In this document: positions 27,069-35,096 of the stretch, in pieces
Numbering within the stretch: position 1 is the stretch's first letter
How the letters are laid out: every line of letters starts with the position of its first letter
Assembly (NCBI GenBank): GCA_038146785.1
Contig: JAYQSI010000016.1
Location: 62,001 to 126,000 of the forward strand
Reading direction: 5' to 3'
From: VMDJ01 sp038146785
GTDB lineage: Bacteria; Pseudomonadota; Gammaproteobacteria; Chromatiales; Chromatiaceae
Length of the DNA: 64,000 nt
Notes under the pieces: model-generated
What the model saw: only the letters and a program-made list of their open reading frames with translations
Database searches by the model: none
What the model was told of the DNA's origin: nothing
Program-made: the position numbers and the translations under genes

Positions 27069-27488
27069 TCGCCTTCGCGAATCCGCTGACATGGCGTGCG
27101 CGCATCAGGATTCTCAACTGCCTCAACAATGGCATTCACCACCGTATTAAATTCATCGGGCGTCACTACCGTCATAATGCGACCCAAGCAACTCAGGATT
27201 AACTTGGGCATAAACATTTTCACCCGTATTGAGTTCCAACACGATACCCGCCGCGTTATAGCCCACCTCAGCCTCGTTGTTTTCATCTTCATAAAGCTGC
27301 TGATTGAGCGCCATCATATCGTCGTAAAAATCTTCGATCGCTTCATCAAGATCGTCGTCTAAATCTTCCGAGATCCAGACCTTAAGCAAGCCTTCATCTT
27401 CTTCAAGCTTTAGCTCTACCGATTTTTGCTGCAGAAAAGTGACAAATTGGTCACGTGGACGTTCGTCAAAGAAAACATATTCCAACAT
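27062..27488 (-). CDS. Conserved acidic protein, read across a +1 shift
   Basis: Joined across one +1 step this is a 141-aa protein with no signal peptide or membrane segment. It begins MLEYVFFDERP and is rich in Asp/Glu (SEDLDDDLDEAIEDFYDDMM), with a conserved-looking end GRIMTVVTPDEFNTVVNAIV. It resembles small hypothetical proteins I remember from Pseudomonas; no function is known to me. Without the shift, translation gives 111 aa ending GSHYDGSDAR. It is convergent with the ABC ATPase gene. Confidence 0.7.
27182..27188 (-). other. +1 frameshift site in the acidic-protein gene: CTT-GGG-T
   Basis: Zero frame GAG TTG CTT GGG TCG; the conserved continuation reads L-G-R-I-M from CTT, one skipped G, then GGT CGC ATT ATG. 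TTG is the +1-frame Leu codon. Confidence 0.75.
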
Positions 27489-27630
27489 AGCCGCAGATCC
27501 TGAAATTATCGTTATATGACAATGTACTAATACTACAACATGGATCTATTTCGCTGCACATAAGTTAAGGAAAAGTCCCCCCGATTCCTCTATTATCGAG
27601 TCACTTAGGAACCCTTGGAGAACCTACTCG

Positions 27631-28191
27631 ATGACACAATTAAAAAAATTACTGACTGTCACCACATTGTCTGCAGCTTTCTTTGCCGCTAGCCAAGCCA
27701 GTGCTTTCTGGAATAACAACAACATGCCGTGGAATGACAACGGCTACGGTAACAATGGTTGGGGCTTTAATGGCAACAACATGCCTTGGAACAACCGTAA
27801 CGGTAACAGCCGCTGGGGCAATATGCCTTGGAGCAATAACAACGGTTATGGCAATAATGGTTGGGGCAACATGCCTTGGAGCAACAACGGTAACAACAAT
27901 GGTTGGAACTGGGGCTCAAACAACATGCCTTGGAGCAATAACGGCAACAACAATGGTTGGGGCTGGGGTGGCAATAACGGCAACCCAATGAACTGGGGCC
28001 CAATGGGCAGCGATGAATGGAAAGGCGGCAACGCACCATGGAACAAAGATATGCCATGGCAAGATAACCGCATGTTCCGCGGCTGGGGTCCTGTACCTCA
28101 AGCTCGCCAAGGCGTCGTTCGCCCACCGGTTCAGCGTCCAGCTGCGCCAGAGGCCGCGCCTGCTGCACCAGCAGCACCGGCTGCTAAGTAA
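27631..28191 (+). CDS. Secreted Asn/Trp/Gly/Pro-rich repeat protein (sulfur-globule-protein-like)
   Basis: A 186-aa protein with a clear Sec signal peptide ending ASQASA at about residue 25. Residues about 26-125 are a low-complexity repeat built around NMPWSNNG and NNGWG units. The tail is Pro/Ala-rich (EAAPAAPAAPAAK). Composition is dominated by Asn, Gly, Trp, Pro and Met with almost no charge. This resembles the structural sulfur globule proteins of purple sulfur bacteria and other secreted structural proteins, but the likeness is compositional and not proof of homology. TTGGAG upstream is a good ribosome-binding site. It is a single gene with its own terminator. Confidence 0.75.
   Translation: MTQLKKLLTVTTLSAAFFAASQASAFWNNNNMPWNDNGYGNNGWGFNGNNMPWNNRNGNSRWGNMPWSNNNGYGNNGWGNMPWSNNGNNNGWNWGSNNMPWSNNGNNNGWGWGGNNGNPMNWGPMGSDEWKGGNAPWNKDMPWQDNRMFRGWGPVPQARQGVVRPPVQRPAAPEAAPAAPAAPAAK
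27721..28020 (+). repeat. Imperfect in-frame tandem repeats encoding NNMPW / NNGWG units
   Basis: AACATGCCTTGG-type units recur about every 40-60 nt, interleaved with AACAATGGTTGGGG-type units. They vary in spacing but keep frame, so the array could expand and contract by recombination. Confidence 0.7.
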
Positions 28192-28207
28192 GTTTTCTTA
28201 CTGACAC

Positions 28208-28237
28208 AAAAAAGCGCCCTTTCGGGCGCTTTTTTTA
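28208..28237. terminator. Bidirectional terminator after the repeat protein and clpB
   Basis: AAAAAAGCGCCC, loop TTTC, then GGGCGCTTTTTTT. It serves the rightward repeat-protein gene and the leftward clpB. Confidence 0.9.
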
Positions 28238-28253
28238 TGCCGTATTGGCACCT

Positions 28254-30826
28254 TTACCGAGCAAAGCTCAGCTCGCCATCAGTCACATCAATCTTGATCA
28301 CATCACCAGGATGATAATCACCCGCTAAGATCGCTTGTGCCATTGGGTTTTCAATCTGATGCTGGATCGCACGCTTCAATGGACGCGCACCATACACAGG
28401 ATCAAAGCCCGCCTCACCCAGTAGATCCAATGCTGCGGCACTGATATCCAAACTCAAATCACGCTCAGCTAAACGCTTATGCAGATACTGCATCTGGATC
28501 TCAGTGATCGAACGGATCTGTTCACGACCTAATGGATGGAACACGACCGTCTCATCAATACGGTTGATGAATTCCGGACGGAAGTGTTGCCCCACAACCC
28601 CCATCACTGCTTCTTTCATCTCATCGTATTGACCATCACTCGACATGGTCTGAATCAAATCAGAACCCAAGTTAGAGGTCATCACGATCACCGTATTACG
28701 GAAATCCACCGTACGCCCCTGACCATCGGTCAAACGGCCATCATCCAAGACTTGTAGCAACACGTTAAACACATCGGGATGCGCTTTCTCCACCTCGTCC
28801 ATCAAGATCACACTGTAGGGACGACGACGAACTGCCTCGGTCAGATAACCGCCTTCGTCATAACCCACATAGCCCGGAGGTGCGCCGATCAAACGCGATA
28901 CCGAGTGTTTCTCCATGAACTCAGACATGTCGATACGCACCATCGCATCTTGGGTATCGAACAAGAACTCTGCGAGCGCTTTACACAGCTCGGTCTTACC
29001 CACACCCGTAGGACCTAAGAATAAGAATGAGCCATTTGGACGGTTTGGATCAGACAGGCCAGCACGTGAACGACGAATAGCATTCGACACAGCACCAATG
29101 GCTTCTTGTTGACCCACGACTCGCTTACCGAGCTCGCCTTCCATCTGCAAAAGCTTTTCGCGCTCACCTTCGAGCATCTTAGAAACCGGAATACCGGTCC
29201 ACTTAGACACGATGGTCGCGATCTCTTCTTCAGTCACGTTATTGCGTAGCAACTTGGTTTCTGCCGGCTTCTCATTAGATGCCGCAGCGACCTTCGCTTC
29301 GAGCTCTGGGATCACACCGTACTGCAGCTCAGACATACGCTGTAAGTCATTCGCACGACGCGCTGTTTCAAAGTCTAAACGCGCCTGTTCTAACGCTTCC
29401 TTGATGTGCGTACTGCCTTGCATCGCTGCCTTTTCAGATACCCACACCTCTTTAAGATCAGCGAACTCACGCTCAAGACCGACACTTCATCATCCAGTAT
29501 CGTTAAGCGTTTCTTAGAGGCCTCATCCGATTCTTTCTTTAACGCTTCACGTTCGATCTTTAACTGAATCAAACGACGATCCAGCTTATCCATCTCTTCC
29601 GGCATAGAGTCGATCTCCATGCGGATATGTGACGCTGCTTCATCGATCAAATCGATCGCTTTATCGGGGAGTTGGCGATCGGTGATGTAACGAGTTGAAA
29701 GCTCAGCCGCAGCAACAATCGCAGGGTCAGTGATATCAACACCATGGTGTACTTCGTAGCGCTCTTTTAAGCCACGCAAAATGGCGATCGTATCTTCTAC
29801 CGTTGGCTCTTCGACCAATACCTTTTGGAAACGACGCTCTAATGCTGCATCTTTCTCAATGTACTGACGATACTCATCCAAGGTGGTAGCACCCACGCAA
29901 TGCAACTCACCGCGCGCAAGCGCTGGCTTGAGCATATTGCCCGCATCCATAGCGCCATCGCCTTTACCGGCACCGACCATGGTGTGGATCTCGTCGATAA
30001 ACAGAATGATCTGACCTTCTTGTTTAGATAAGTCATTCAATACTGCTTTTAAACGCTCTTCGAATTCACCGCGGAATTTTGCACCGGCAATCAACGCACC
30101 CATATCGAGCGATAACAAACGCTTACTCTTTAAGCCTTCTGGCACTTCACCATTGACGATACGTTGCGCAAGACCTTCGACAATCGCGGTCTTACCCACA
30201 CCGGGCTCACCGATCAAAACAGGGTTGTTTTTAGTACGGCGCTGCAACACTTGAACGGCACGACGAATCTCATCGTCACGACCAATCACAGGATCCAACT
30301 TGCCCTGTTCTGCACGCTCAGTCAGATCAATGGTGTATTTATCCAACGCTTGGCGCTGCTCTTCCGCATTCGGGTCATCAATTGATGCACCACCGCGGAC
30401 GTTATCAATGGCTTTATTAATCGCTGTCTTGCTGCCGCCGGCCTTGCGCAAGGCATCACCTAACGCACCTTTATCTTCCATCGCCGCTAAGACAAACAAC
30501 TCAGAGCTGATGTATTGATCCTTTCGCTCTTGAGCCAACTTATCGGTTTGATTCAACAAACGACCGAGATCATTTGAAAGGTGCACATCTCCCGCATTAC
30601 CTTGCACAGACGCTAGGCGCTCTAAAGCCTCGCTCAATGACGAGCGCAGCTGATTCACATTCACATCGGCCTGACCAAGCAATGGGCGCACACTGCCACC
30701 CTCTTGATCGAGCAAAGCCACCATTAAATGAACTGGTTCTATAAATTGATGATCACGCCCTAGAGCCAAGCTCTGCGCGTCTGCAAGCGCAAGCTGAAAC
30801 TTACTTGTAAGCTTATCCATACGCAT
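28254..30826 (-). CDS. clpB: ClpB disaggregase; one base missing in the middle domain as read
   Basis: AAA+ Hsp100 that extracts polypeptides from aggregates with DnaK. It has an N-terminal Clp repeat domain (MRMDKLTSKFQLALADAQSL); AAA-1 with GEPGVGKTAIVEGLA and FIDEIHTMVGAG; a coiled-coil middle domain; and AAA-2 with GPTGVGKTELCKALA and ILMDEVEKAHPDVF. One frame stops at 478 aa within the middle domain; the rest reads in the frame one base back. Restoring one base near 29477-29485 gives EVSGLEREFADLKEVW and 857 aa in total, the same length as E. coli ClpB. GGAG precedes the ATG. A sigma-32-type promoter lies upstream. Confidence 0.93.
29477..29485 (-). other. Frame break in clpB (one base short)
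   Basis: Zero-frame codons GTG TCG GTC; the conserved continuation GGT CTT GAG CGT lies two bases on, so one base appears missing (for example GG instead of GGG). Unlike the other breaks in the window this is not +1. Confidence 0.75.
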
Positions 30827-30860
30827 GGGTTTATCTCCAAAAATTCTCTAACTGACAGAG

Positions 30861-30888
30861 ATATGGGGGTATTTAGCGCGTTTTCAAG
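30861..30888 (-). promoter_or_regulatory. Sigma-32 (RpoH) type heat-shock promoter of clpB
   Basis: On the minus strand CTTGAA (30883-30888), 14-nt spacer, then CCCCATAT (30861-30868). This matches the RpoH consensus CTTGAA / CCCCATnT. The expected start is about 28 nt before the clpB ATG, so clpB can be heat-induced separately from the upstream def gene. Confidence 0.8.
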
Positions 30889-30922
30889 GTCGGGAATATT
30901 GAGCTACATCAAACTCAATAAA

Positions 30923-31450
30923 TCAGGACTTCTTTTCCTTGCCGCCGTCTTGGTAAACCTTACGTTTAAACAGATCGGTTCGACGACTCACTACACGGTC
31001 CACGAACAACATACCGTCGAGATGATCAATCTCATGTTGCGCAGCACGTGCTTCATAGCCCTCCATCTCAAATTGAAGCGGCTCGCCATGGGGATCTTTT
31101 GCGGTCAACGTGATTTTCGTCGCTCGAATCACATTACCCGTGTAATCAGGCACTGATAAACAACCCTCTCGACCTTTCTCAAAGCCATCCCATTTTGTGA
31201 TCTCAGGGTTTACCAGCACCATGTAGCCATGATTAGGCACCGGCTTACGTGTTGTTGAACAATCAATAATTACGACACGCTTAAACACACCGACTTGTGG
31301 CGCAGCGATACCCACAGCAGCCGGACCGTTCTGGCGTGTTTCTTCAAGATCGGCAATAAAAGCACGTAGCTCATCATCAAACACCTCAACAGGTTCGGAG
31401 ACCTGCTTTAAGCGCTCATCAGGAAGCTGAAGTATCTCGAGAAGTGCCAT
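30923..31450 (-). CDS. def: Peptide deformylase
   Basis: Metalloenzyme removing the formyl group from nascent proteins. The 175-aa protein shows the three family motifs: GIAAPQVG (motif I), EGCLSVP with the metal-binding Cys (motif II) and HEIDHLDG with two metal-binding His and the catalytic Glu (motif III). It has a Lys-rich C-terminus. In many genomes def pairs with fmt; here it lies between gcvR and clpB, so it may be a second copy. Confidence 0.94.
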   Translation of the reverse strand: MALLEILQLPDERLKQVSEPVEVFDDELRAFIADLEETRQNGPAAVGIAAPQVGVFKRVVIIDCSTTRKPVPNHGYMVLVNPEITKWDGFEKGREGCLSVPDYTGNVIRATKITLTAKDPHGEPLQFEMEGYEARAAQHEIDHLDGMLFVDRVVSRRTDLFKRKVYQDGGKEKKS

Positions 31451-31456
31451 CCTGAA

Positions 31457-31981
31457 TTAACCGATATACGTCTCGATAGCCGACACACTCACCGACACAT
31501 CGCTCTCACGAACCGAACTCAACGCCGCTTCTATCGCTTCAATATCCAACGTAGATACAGCTGAGATTTGCATGATGTAAATGGGCTTATCTTCAGTGCC
31601 GGCAACATCAGATTCCAAATCAAGGATATTGATACCCATCTCCGCTAACACAGCAGTCACTTGTGAAACGATACCTGGACGATCAGCGCCGCTCACCGTC
31701 ACATGCACATTGGGAATGACATGCTTATGTAGACCGCCTTCAATCGGATCAACGTGTAAACACATGCCTTGCGACTCTAAAATCGGCGCGAGTGATTCAC
31801 GAAGTGCTTGCTCATCTGCTGCGCCTGACACCATCATCATCACGGTAAAGTTGCCACCTAGACGTAACATCGAGGTCTCACCCAAGGTCACCCCATGATC
31901 GGCTAAGGCGCCTGAAATCGCCGCGACCATCCCAGGCTTATCTTTACCAATCATTGTTAACATGAACCACGTTGTCTTCAT
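31457..31981 (-). CDS. gcvR: ACT-domain protein, GcvR family
   Basis: A 174-aa protein with two ACT domains, residues about 5-75 (IGKDKPGMVAAISGALADHG) and 92-165 (SGADRPGIVSQVTAVLAEMG). E. coli GcvR represses the glycine cleavage operon by binding GcvA; ACT domains commonly bind amino acids. It is in a close leftward run, with 6 nt to def downstream and 7 nt to pgeF upstream. The specific regulatory target is inferred from family only. Confidence 0.82.
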   Translation of the reverse strand: MKTTWFMLTMIGKDKPGMVAAISGALADHGVTLGETSMLRLGGNFTVMMMVSGAADEQALRESLAPILESQGMCLHVDPIEGGLHKHVIPNVHVTVSGADRPGIVSQVTAVLAEMGINILDLESDVAGTEDKPIYIMQISAVSTLDIEAIEAALSSVRESDVSVSVSAIETYIG

Positions 31982-31988
31982 TGCTCAC

Positions 31989-32727
31989 TCACTTATTGTC
32001 ATCTGACAACCAAATTAGACTGGCCATTCTGCCAGTGACCGACTCGCGTCGAAATGAATAGAAATGATCTGCATCAGCATAGGTACAGATACCACCGCCA
32101 TAAATGTGCGACACACCTGCTGCCGACAGACGCTGTTGCGCCAATTGAAATATATCGGTCATCCAATGTCCCGGGCGCGATTCAACAAAGGCTGACTCGG
32201 CTTGTGAATGCTGCTGCACAAAAATCTCTCGCACCTCATCACCCACTTCAAAATGCTCTGGCCCAATCGCCGGCCCCATCCATGCCATCACCTTACTGGG
32301 ATCATCAAAACACTTGAGCGTTTGTTCTAAAACACCTGCTGCCAAGCCGCGCCAACCCGCATGTGCAGCGGCGACTGCTGTACCTTGCTCATCACAAAAC
32401 AGGACCGGCAAACAATCCGCAGTCATTACCACACAAGGCGTATCTGACTGCTGGGTAAAAGCGGCATCAGCACACTGCGTTGTCATTTAACTCAGGTCGA
32501 ACGACCTCAGTACCGTGCACTTGCTCAAGCCAATAAGGCTCATTGGGAATCGCTAAGGCTTCAGATAATCGACGACGATTCTCTGCCACATGATTCGGAT
32601 CATCTTGAACATGGGTGGCTAAATTTAAACTTGCCCAAGCTCCCTGACTGACACCACCTTCTCGCGTGGTTGAATAAGCTCGCACATGCTCGGGAGCTGG
32701 CCAGTCAGGAATAATCGGCTTAATCAT
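31989..32727 (-). CDS. pgeF: PgeF/YfiH polyphenol oxidase family (peptidoglycan editing factor), split by a frame break
   Basis: YfiH proteins hydrolyse mis-incorporated UDP-MurNAc-L-Ser in peptidoglycan synthesis. The first half (STTREGGVS, SLNLATHVQDDP, YWLEQVHGTEVV) is in one frame, stopping at 86 aa. The rest is in the +1 frame: TADCLPVLFCDEQG, AAAHAGWRGLAAGVLEQT, MGPAIGPEHFEVG, ending GRMASLIWL. Joined, it is about 245 aa, as in E. coli (243). The break lies within 32467-32490 and its exact place is ambiguous. It overlaps rluD upstream, the conserved rluD-yfiH pair. Confidence 0.88.
32467..32490 (-). other. Frame break (+1) in pgeF, position ambiguous
   Basis: The zero frame reads P-E-L-N-D-N-A-V-C then TGA; the conserved A-D-A-A-F is in the +1 frame. 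There is no CTT codon in this interval, so it differs from the CTT class. Possible places are after TTA, after GTG, or at TGC-TGA. Confidence 0.7.
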
Positions 32728-33757
32728 CCTCTTCCCAGATCTCTAAGCCATCGACTTCAAAGGCCTGATAGAAGTCATCGCCGAACTCCATCTCTTCCAC
32801 ATCACCAAAATGATGGTCACGTAGCGCTTCGATCAGCATCGCCATGTCGTCTGGCATTGGAACTTCGAAGTTAAGCTCCTTACCACTCTCAGGATGCAGA
32901 AAGCTCAAGCGTTTCGCATGCAGCGCTTGGCGATTAAAACCACGCATCACTTCTTTTAAATAATCATCGGCATTTTTTGGCAGCTGCAAACGTGCGCCAT
33001 ACACAGGATCGCCCACTAAAGGATGACGAAGATGCGCCATGTGCACACGAATCTGATGCGTACGCCCGGTCTCGAGATTCACCTTTAACAAGGTATGCGC
33101 TTGGAATTTTTCGAGCACTCGATAATGCGTGATCGCAGGCTTACCCATGGGGTTAACCGCCATCTTGATACGCTGAGTGGGATGACGACCAATCGGTAAA
33201 TCAATCGTACCGCCAACATTAAACTTTCCATTCACCACCGCACGGTATTCGCGCTTCATGGTGCGTTTCGCTAACGCCTCACTTAATTTCTTATGCGCAA
33301 GCTCACTTCGCGCCACGACCATCAAACCAGTAGTTTCTTTATCTAAGCGATGCACGATGCCGGCACGTGGAATATTCGCCAGATTCTCATCCATGTAGAG
33401 CAGACCGTTTTGCAAGGTACCATCAGGATTACCGGCTGCAGGATGCACCACCAAGCCCGCGGGCTTGTTCACCACGATCAGATGCTCATCTTCATAGACC
33501 ACCTCAAAATCGACTTGCTGAGGTCGGCATTCCACCTGATCTTCAATCACCGCGGTTAACTGAACCTGATCACCGAGCTTCACCGCATCTCGAGGTCTTA
33601 CTGTTTCACCATTGAGTAAAACTCGCCCTTCTTTGGTCCATGCTGTCAAACGGCTGCGCGAAAATTCGGGGAAAAGCGCCGCCAATGCCTGGTCAAGGCG
33701 CTTGCCTGCCAAATCGGTCGAAATCTCTGCGGTTTGTTGCTGTTCTTTTGCTGTCAC
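32720..33757 (-). CDS. rluD: 23S rRNA pseudouridine synthase RluD
   Basis: Makes pseudouridines in helix 69 of 23S rRNA. The 345-aa protein has an N-terminal S4 RNA-binding domain (KRLDQALAALFPEFSRSRLTAW shortened here to its key residues KRLDQAL and SRSRL), and the catalytic segment GIVHRLDKETTGLMVV with the essential Asp. GRTHQIRVHMAHLRHPLVGD is typical of the family. The C-terminus is acidic. It is the first gene of the rluD-pgeF-gcvR-def-clpB run and is divergent from bamD, 62 nt apart, as in many gammaproteobacteria. Confidence 0.94.
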   Translation of the reverse strand: MTAKEQQQTAEISTDLAGKRLDQALAALFPEFSRSRLTAWTKEGRVLLNGETVRPRDAVKLGDQVQLTAVIEDQVECRPQQVDFEVVYEDEHLIVVNKPAGLVVHPAAGNPDGTLQNGLLYMDENLANIPRAGIVHRLDKETTGLMVVARSELAHKKLSEALAKRTMKREYRAVVNGKFNVGGTIDLPIGRHPTQRIKMAVNPMGKPAITHYRVLEKFQAHTLLKVNLETGRTHQIRVHMAHLRHPLVGDPVYGARLQLPKNADDYLKEVMRGFNRQALHAKRLSFLHPESGKELNFEVPMPDDMAMLIEALRDHHFGDVEEMEFGDDFYQAFEVDGLEIWEEDD

Positions 33758-33819
33758 TGTCTCAGCTCGGGGTGTGATCCGTTATACTGTCATCAGTAGT
33801 AATAAAGAGATTATCGCCT

Positions 33820-34635
33820 ATGTCGCGCCTCATCTGGACACTTCTTCTTGTTAGCTTTTTGAGCGGCTGCTCGTTTTTTGAGCAAAAAGACCCTACCGAA
33901 GGTTGGAGTCAGCAAAAACTCTTCACCGAAGCCAAATCAGCAATGGCGGGTGGCGCATGGGACAAAGCGATCGATTACTACGAGAAACTCGAGTCTCGCT
34001 ACCCCTACGGCAAATATGCGCACCAAGCTCAGCTCGATATCGCCTATGCCTACTACCGTAATGGCGAGCATGACTCAGCTCGTGCCGCAGCTGACCGTTT
34101 CATCAAGTTTCACCCCAATCACCCTGCAGAGGCTTACGCGCATTACCTCAAAGGTTTGTCGAACTTCAATCGTTCGATTAACTTCCTGACGCGCTTTATC
34201 CCTAGCGACCAAAGTCAGCGTGACCCAGGTGGCGCACTGCAGTCATATCAAGACTTCGCCACTGTGCTTGAGAAATTCCCAGACAGCGAATACACCGAGG
34301 ATTCTCGTAAGCGTATGTTGTATCTGCGTAACAACCTTGCGCGTTATGAGATCCACGTGGCTAAGTTCTATATGAAGCGTGGCGCCTTCGTCGCGGCGGC
34401 AAATCGTGCGAACTATGTGATTGAAAACTATCAGCGCACCCCATCGGTTTCTGATGCACTGAAAATCATGTCTCAGGCTTACACCAAGCTCGATATGCCA
34501 GAGCTCGCGAAAGATGCTGAGCGCGTTCTAGCCATGAACAAAGATTCCGGCGCGATCGTAGATGACCCACTCAAGCTACGTGATGAGAATCTGGTCGAAA
34601 ACTTCTGGACACTGATCGGTCTCGACGAAAACTAA
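33820..34635 (+). CDS. bamD: BamD, outer-membrane protein assembly lipoprotein
   Basis: Essential lipoprotein of the BAM complex that inserts beta-barrel proteins into the outer membrane. The 271-aa protein has lipobox LSGC with acylated Cys17, followed by TPR-like helical repeats (SAMAGGAWDKAIDYYEKLES, YPYGKYAHQAQLDIAYAYYR, ADRFIKFHPNHPAEAYAHYL). TATACT at 33783-33788 is a likely -10 box. It ends at a strong terminator shared with glnB. Confidence 0.95.
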   Translation: MSRLIWTLLLVSFLSGCSFFEQKDPTEGWSQQKLFTEAKSAMAGGAWDKAIDYYEKLESRYPYGKYAHQAQLDIAYAYYRNGEHDSARAAADRFIKFHPNHPAEAYAHYLKGLSNFNRSINFLTRFIPSDQSQRDPGGALQSYQDFATVLEKFPDSEYTEDSRKRMLYLRNNLARYEIHVAKFYMKRGAFVAAANRANYVIENYQRTPSVSDALKIMSQAYTKLDMPELAKDAERVLAMNKDSGAIVDDPLKLRDENLVENFWTLIGLDEN

Positions 34636-34654
34636 TCCAGATACATCAGGCAAT

Positions 34655-34684
34655 AAAAAAGGGAGCGCAAAGCTCCCTTTTTTT
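34655..34684. terminator. Bidirectional terminator between bamD and glnB
   Basis: Six A, GGGAGC, loop, GCTCCC, seven T. It serves both convergent genes. Confidence 0.9.
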
Positions 34685-34698
34685 GTTTTTGGAAAAGC

Positions 34699-35037
34699 TT
34701 AAACCGCTTCGTCGCCAGTCTCGCCGGTACGAATACGAATCACTTGATCTACTGAAGAGACAAAGATCTTACCGTCACCGATCTTGCCCGTACGAGCCGC
34801 GCCAGTAATCGCTTCAATACACTCATCGACTGAGCCATCAGAAACAACCAACTCAAGACGAAGCTTAGGTAGAAAATCGACAACATACTCAGCACCACGA
34901 TACAGCTCAGTGTGACCCTTCTGACGACCAAAGCCTTTAACCTCAGTGACGGTCATGCCGGTAATGCCAATCGCTGATAGCGCCTCACGCACATCATCTA
35001 ATTTGAAGGGCTTAATGATCGCTTCAATTTTTTTCAT
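34699..35037 (-). CDS. glnB: Nitrogen regulatory protein PII
   Basis: A 112-aa PII signal protein that senses 2-oxoglutarate, ATP/ADP and, by uridylylation, glutamine. The T-loop is intact: GRQKGHTELYRGAEY with the uridylylation Tyr51. The signature TGKIGDGKIFV is present. GlnB is favoured over GlnK because no amtB is adjacent, but sequence alone does not separate them. It lies 59 nt after nadE on the same strand. PII physically regulates glutamine-dependent NAD synthetase in Azospirillum, so this pairing may be functional. Confidence 0.93.
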   Translation of the reverse strand: MKKIEAIIKPFKLDDVREALSAIGITGMTVTEVKGFGRQKGHTELYRGAEYVVDFLPKLRLELVVSDGSVDECIEAITGAARTGKIGDGKIFVSSVDQVIRIRTGETGDEAV

Positions 35038-35096
35038 CGTCGATTCCCTGATGGATGGTTAATCTATAGCTAGAGGATAGCGAGAATTGCGCAGAC

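Noticed and set aside
27767..28177. A Cys-rich open frame antisense to the repeat protein
   Set aside because: Its composition simply mirrors the Asn/Trp/Gly repeats of the sense strand.
29441..29520. Explaining clpB by two +1 shifts like murC
   Set aside because: There is no in-frame CTT there, the intermediate frame meets TGA quickly, and the joined protein would be one residue short in a length-constrained coiled coil. One missing base fits better.
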